Positions 6,472 to 9,443 of a stretch of 9,443 nucleotides of DNA are shown in pieces (the first letter of the stretch is position 1; every line of letters begins with the position of its first letter). The position numbers and the translations under genes are program-made. The notes under the pieces were generated by a model. That model saw nothing but the letters and a program-made list of their open reading frames with translations. It was not told the origin of the DNA and searched no databases. This DNA is from an uncultured Lachnospiraceae bacterium (GTDB taxonomy: Bacteria > Bacillota_A > Clostridia > Lachnospirales > Lachnospiraceae): NCBI GenBank assembly GCA_900553635.1, contig USDU01000086.1:1-9443 (forward strand). Reading direction: 5' to 3'.

Positions 6472-8394
6472 ATGGAGAAGGACGGAAGAGTAATCTTAGA
6501 ACTGCTTCAAAATAAGGAATATGTCACGGCAGAGGCGCTGGCAGACGCAATGAAGCTGAGCATCAAGACCGTTCGCCTTCGCATCAAGAGTTTGAATGAA
6601 ACGGGGCGGGGGAACGGCTACAGCATTCAGGCCAAACCACGGAAGGGATATTATCTGTGCGTGGAGGATCCGGAAAAATGGGAGAGTTTTTTAAAAAAAG
6701 AAGAAAGCCGTGAGCAGATTCCCAATTCTGCCACAGAGCGGATTCATTTTCTGTTGGCGTATCTTTTATATCATGAGGAATATATCAAAATTGATGAGCT
6801 GAGCGATTTCCTGTTTGTATCGAGAAATACGCTGAGCGATTCACTGAGACAGGTGGAGCGGATTGTCAACCGATATGATTTGCAGATCGATAGAAAGCCC
6901 AATTTTGGCGTCCGAATCGTGGGACGGGAATATAATTTCCGAAGATGTATCGGAGACTGTTTTGTGAGACGTGATGTATTTGGGGAGTTGGAGGAACGGA
7001 AGAAGAGACAACTGGCCAGTATCGCGGATTCGGTTCTGAGCGTCATGAAGGAAACCGAAATTCATATGACGGAGACCTCGCTGGACTCTTTTATTTATCA
7101 CGTATATGTGGCAATCAAACGAATCCGGCTGGGACACGGGATTACGGAAGGGGAGACGGATCCGCTGTTTACGGAAGAAAGGATGGCGGAAGGTCTGCAG
7201 CTTACCGTAAAGGAATGGGAGTTTGTGGAGTGGCTGGCCGTGATTTTGTCCCAGAGATGGCAGATAGAGATCAGTCACGCGGAGAAGAATTATATTGCGC
7301 TTTATCTGGCGGGAAAACGGACCATAGAGTTAGACGATATTTCGGAGACGAATTTTATCATAGATGAAGAAATCGGCAAGACAGTAGACATTATACTGGA
7401 AATATTGCTGGATGAGTTTAATATTGATCTGCGGGGAAATTTCCATGTCCGCATGATGCTGAATTCCCATCTGGTTCCTTTTCGAACCAGGATTCGCTAC
7501 GGTATTTCCCATAAAAATGAATTGCTGCCGGAGATCAAAGAAAATTATGTATTCCCCTATACGATGGCCGTTCGCATCGGAAAAATGCTGGAAGAGCTGT
7601 ATCATAAGCCCATTTCCGAGGATGAAATCGGGTATTTTGCCATGACCTTCGCGCTGGGGATCGAGGAAATGAAACGAAGTCAGGTCAGAAAATCCAACAT
7701 CCTGATTGTATGCAATTCCGGAAAGGGCAGCTCGTATCTGCTGAAATACCGCTATCAAAAGGAATTTGGCGAATATCTGAATGAGATTTATATCAGCGAC
7801 AGGATTGGCGTTAGCCGGTTTGATTTTTCAAAGGTAGATTATGTATTTACGACTGTGCCGATTTCCGAAAGAGTACCGGTTCCGATTATTGAAGTGGGCT
7901 GTTTTTTGGAAAATGAAGATGTGATCCGAGTAAAAAAGGTTCTGGCGAAAGGACATACTCCCTATCTGCGGCAAATTTACCGTCCGGAGCGTTTCTTTGT
8001 GGGAATTCATGGAGAGAACCGGGAAGAAATTTTACGTAATTTCTGTAAAGCAATAGAGCGTAGGGAAAAGCTGCCTGAGGGCTTTCTGGATGAAGTTATG
8101 AAGCGGGAAAGTCTGGGTGATACCGATTTTGGTAATCTGGTCGCAATGCCGCATCCCTATAAAATTCTGGAGGACGAAACGAAGGTATTCGTGGGAATAC
8201 TGGACAAACCGGTGCTCTGGAGCAGAAATCAGGTTCAGGTTGTTTTCCTCATTTCCGTAGGAAAGCAGGATAACCGGCTTCCGTACTTTTACGAAGCAAC
8301 CACACGGGCGATGGACAGCAGTGAAGGAATCCGGCGTCTGATACAGGAAAAGAATTATGAGGTTCTTACAGAGCTTCTGGAGAACCATGTGTAA
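6472..8394 (+). CDS. PRD-domain transcriptional regulator, LicR/MtlR type (BglG family) with EIIB and EIIA domains
   Basis: The 640-residue protein has the layout of LicR/ManR/MtlR-type activators: winged HTH (about 5-62), Mga-like HTH (90-150), PRD1 (about 185-285), PRD2 (about 300-400), EIIB-like domain (408-495) with CNSGKGSS at 414-421, and a mannitol/fructose-type EIIA (about 510-638) with active-site H561 in AMPHP. Such proteins bind DNA and are tuned by PTS phosphorylation. The first PRD histidines look present (H210, H333), but the second position is Y278 in PRD1 (NYIALYLAG) and T392 in PRD2 (GYFAMTFAL). C414 and H561 are retained. The start is ATG 6472 with a modest AGGACGGG at 6461-6468. 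It probably controls the downstream PTS genes; the sugar is unknown. Confidence 0.9.
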   Translation: MEKDGRVILELLQNKEYVTAEALADAMKLSIKTVRLRIKSLNETGRGNGYSIQAKPRKGYYLCVEDPEKWESFLKKEESREQIPNSATERIHFLLAYLLYHEEYIKIDELSDFLFVSRNTLSDSLRQVERIVNRYDLQIDRKPNFGVRIVGREYNFRRCIGDCFVRRDVFGELEERKKRQLASIADSVLSVMKETEIHMTETSLDSFIYHVYVAIKRIRLGHGITEGETDPLFTEERMAEGLQLTVKEWEFVEWLAVILSQRWQIEISHAEKNYIALYLAGKRTIELDDISETNFIIDEEIGKTVDIILEILLDEFNIDLRGNFHVRMMLNSHLVPFRTRIRYGISHKNELLPEIKENYVFPYTMAVRIGKMLEELYHKPISEDEIGYFAMTFALGIEEMKRSQVRKSNILIVCNSGKGSSYLLKYRYQKEFGEYLNEIYISDRIGVSRFDFSKVDYVFTTVPISERVPVPIIEVGCFLENEDVIRVKKVLAKGHTPYLRQIYRPERFFVGIHGENREEILRNFCKAIERREKLPEGFLDEVMKRESLGDTDFGNLVAMPHPYKILEDETKVFVGILDKPVLWSRNQVQVVFLISVGKQDNRLPYFYEATTRAMDSSEGIRRLIQEKNYEVLTELLENHV

Positions 8395-8424
8395 AAAGTA
8401 CCACATTTTATGTGGTACTTTTTT
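8393..8424 (+). terminator. Terminator after the PRD regulator, possibly also an operator
   Basis: A perfect inverted repeat overlaps the stop codon of the regulator. AGTACCACAT (8397-8406) pairs with ATGTGGTACT (8410-8419) across a 3-nt loop, with A residues before and six T residues after (8419-8424). The flanking A-run and T-run extend the pairing to 14 bp and would let it work in both directions. The core ACCACA-N5-TGTGGT also resembles the CACA/TGTG half-sites described for MtlR-type operators (from memory), and it lies about 50 bp upstream of the likely PTS transcription start. Termination is the safer reading. Confidence 0.88.
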
Positions 8425-8425
8425 G

Positions 8426-8455
8426 TGTGGTAAATAAAATATGGTGCTTTATAAT
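8426..8455 (+). promoter_or_regulatory. Probable promoter of the PTS operon
   Basis: A consensus -10 hexamer TATAAT lies at 8450-8455, 43 nt before the IIA start codon. At the expected distance upstream there is no good -35 (TGGTAA at 8428-8433 with 16 nt spacing is the best, 3 of 6 matches). This fits a promoter that needs an activator. TGTGGTA at 8411-8417 is repeated at 8426-8432, and a looser TATGGTG is at 8440-8446, 15 and 14 nt apart; these could be activator contacts. Confidence 0.65.
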
Positions 8456-8467
8456 TTAACTATAAAG
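8447..8467. promoter_or_regulatory. Inverted repeat over the -10 region
   Basis: CTTTATA (8447-8453) and TATAAAG (8461-8467) form a perfect 7-bp inverted repeat separated by 7 nt. It overlaps the -10 hexamer and the likely transcription start. It could be an operator for a repressor. Because AT-rich promoter DNA makes such repeats by chance, the call is tentative. Confidence 0.35.
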
Positions 8468-8468
8468 T

Positions 8469-8480
8469 AAATCGCGATTT
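8469..8480. promoter_or_regulatory. 12-bp perfect palindrome between promoter and IIA start
   Basis: AAATCGCGATTT is a perfect 12-bp palindrome lying one base after the preceding inverted repeat and 6 nt before the IIA ribosome binding site (GGAGG, 8487-8491). Its GC-rich centre in AT-rich flanks suggests a protein-binding site in the 5' leader. It does not fit the CcpA cre consensus. The binding protein is unknown. Confidence 0.35.
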
Positions 8481-8498
8481 CTTATTGGAGGATACACT

Positions 8499-8828
8499 AT
8501 GTCATATGAAAACATCATTGTAGAGCTGATCGTCAAGGGCGGCGACGCGAGAAGCAATGCGCTGCTGGCCATCCGGGCAGCCAAGGAAGGAAATTTTTCT
8601 GAAGCGGAAAAACTGATGCAGGAATGCAATCGTCAGTTGGTAGAAGCTCATGAGATACAGACAGATATGATACAGGAAGAGCTGAATGCGGAGGAAAAAA
8701 GAGCCGTAGATCTTCTGATGGTACACGGACAGGATCATCTGATGAACGCCATGACCGTCCGGGATCTGGCTGTAGAATTTATCGAGCTGTACAAGATGAG
8801 ATATGCGGATAAGGAGGGAGAAGCATGA
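8499..8828 (+). CDS. PTS system lactose/cellobiose-family IIA component
   Basis: The 109-residue protein is an all-helical IIA of the lactose/N,N'-diacetylchitobiose/cellobiose PTS family (LacF, ChbA/CelC, LicA). The active-site motif VHGQDHLMNA holds the phosphorylated H76, and D79 corresponds to the metal-binding aspartate of the trimer. It accepts phosphate from HPr and passes it to the separate IIB. The N-terminus (ENIIVELIVKGGDARSNALLAI) is also typical. The start follows TTGGAGG at 8485-8491, and the stop overlaps the IIB start by 4 nt (ATGA). It is cytoplasmic. The family is firm; the sugar is not. Confidence 0.93.
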   Translation: MSYENIIVELIVKGGDARSNALLAIRAAKEGNFSEAEKLMQECNRQLVEAHEIQTDMIQEELNAEEKRAVDLLMVHGQDHLMNAMTVRDLAVEFIELYKMRYADKEGEA

Positions 8829-9124
8829 AATATGTAACGTTGTTGTGTGCTATGGGAATGTCTACCAGTCTTCTGGTGAATAAAATGAAGGATGCGGCAA
8901 AAAAATCGGGAGAAGAAGTCACGATTGTGGCAATGGCGAAGGACGCTTTCGACGCGTATAATGGCGAGACAGACGTACTGTTGATCGGGCCGCAGATTCG
9001 GCATATGTACGATGAGTTGAAGGAAAAATATGAACCGAAGGGCATCAAGGTGGGTTTGATTAACAGCATGGATTACGGCATGATGAACGGACAGAAGGTT
9101 TTGGATTTTGCATTGAATTTATAA
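8825..9124 (+). CDS. PTS system lactose/cellobiose-family IIB component
   Basis: The 99-residue cytoplasmic IIB resembles ChbB/CelA/LicB. It opens with a beta strand and the phosphocysteine loop LLCAMGMSTSLLV, with C8 as the likely phosphorylated residue. A central strand VLLIGPQIRHM matches the family. It takes phosphate from IIA H76 and gives it to the sugar as it enters through IIC. The ATG overlaps the IIA stop (ATGA at 8825-8828), which indicates coupled translation and equal dosing. The ribosome binding site AAGGAGGGAG lies in the end of the IIA gene. Confidence 0.93.
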   Translation: MKYVTLLCAMGMSTSLLVNKMKDAAKKSGEEVTIVAMAKDAFDAYNGETDVLLIGPQIRHMYDELKEKYEPKGIKVGLINSMDYGMMNGQKVLDFALNL

Positions 9125-9142
9125 GGATAGGAGAGGGTACTT

Positions 9143-9443
9143 ATGATTACAGCATTGTCAGATAAATTACAGGCTTACTTATTGCCGGTAGCAAATAAGA
9201 TAGCGAAGAACAGATACTTACAGGCTATGAAGGACGCGTTCCTGATTTCTGTACCGTTTACCATGTTCGGTTCTCTGGTGCTGGCTCTGGCCAACATCCC
9301 TTATATGGAGAAGCTGATGGGCGCGGATGCGGTAGCAGCGTTTCAGTCCGCCATTGGGCCGATTCAGAATGTGACCTTCAATCTGATTGCAGTCATGGTA
9401 GTACTGGGAATCGGATACAGTCTGGGAAAACATTACGAACTGA
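9143..9443 (+). CDS. PTS system lactose/cellobiose-family IIC component, 5' part only
   Basis: The frame from ATG 9143 stays open to the window end, giving the first 100 residues of a protein that should be over 400 long. The N-terminal part (LQAYLLPVANKIAKNRYLQAMKDAF) leads into hydrophobic segments at about 31-52 and 77-95, as in the CelB/LicC/ChbC permease family. IIC forms the membrane channel and sugar-binding site and hands the sugar to IIB for phosphorylation. AGGAGAGG at 9128-9135 gives a good ribosome binding site, and the gap to IIB is 18 nt. Only the 3' end is missing from the window; there is no sign of damage. Confidence 0.9.
   Translation, partial: MITALSDKLQAYLLPVANKIAKNRYLQAMKDAFLISVPFTMFGSLVLALANIPYMEKLMGADAVAAFQSAIGPIQNVTFNLIAVMVVLGIGYSLGKHYEL

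Noticed and set aside
6687..6699. T6-A7 tract in the PRD regulator as a slippage or frameshift site
   Set aside because: The frame continues through it and both sides match the same family, and no alternative frame offers a sensible product.
8426..8455. Sigma-54 type promoter before the PTS operon
   Set aside because: No GG and GC dinucleotides occur at the required 10-nt spacing, whereas a perfect TATAAT is present; the regulator also lacks an AAA+ sigma-54 activator domain.
8469..8480. CcpA cre site at the AAATCGCGATTT palindrome
   Set aside because: Aligning its CG steps to the cre consensus leaves several mismatches at key positions.

Overview
The window looks like chromosomal DNA from a low-to-moderate GC Gram-positive bacterium of the class Clostridia, most likely a Lachnospiraceae member. 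The support is: the order of the ribosomal spc operon, a short zinc-type S14, an adenylate kinase with a four-cysteine zinc LID, a small KOW-domain gene between map and infA, strong AGGAGG-type ribosome binding sites, and a LicR-like PRD regulator beside a lactose/cellobiose-family PTS. All recognisable genes are on the + strand. The genus cannot be named from this sequence.

Region 1 (1-6433) is the distal part of the spc ribosomal-protein operon: rpsN (3' end only), rpsH, rplF, rplR, rpsE, rpmD, rplO, secY, adk, map, a KOW-domain gene and infA. They encode 30S and 50S proteins, the Sec translocation channel, adenylate kinase, methionine aminopeptidase and initiation factor IF-1. Most junctions are tight: rplO/secY overlap by 1 nt, adk/map are 2 nt apart, and the KOW gene and infA overlap by 23 nt. 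Three gaps are unusually long and structured. The gaps on either side of rpsH (104-277 and 686-896) carry diverged copies of one modular repeat in opposite orientations. The secY-adk gap (4334-4481) holds three consecutive hairpins. A strong intrinsic terminator follows infA, so the usual continuation (rpmJ, rpsM, rpsK, rpsD, rpoA, rplQ) is not here.

Region 2 (6472-9443) is a carbohydrate-uptake module: a 640-residue PRD-domain transcriptional regulator (HTH, Mga-like HTH, PRD1, PRD2, EIIB-like, EIIA-like), a perfect terminator hairpin, a promoter region rich in inverted repeats, then PTS IIA, IIB and the start of IIC, which runs off the window end. The likely logic is that phosphorylation by PTS proteins tells the regulator whether the sugar is present, and the regulator then controls the PTS operon next to it. 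The substrate is probably a beta-linked disaccharide or oligosaccharide such as cellobiose, but the sequence does not settle this.

Most genes are ordinary housekeeping genes, and I see no clearly new multi-gene system. The points most worth a second look are the inverted repeat pair around rpsH, the hairpin cluster before adk, the junction after infA, the loss of the second histidine in both PRDs of the regulator, and the layered inverted repeats in front of the PTS operon.
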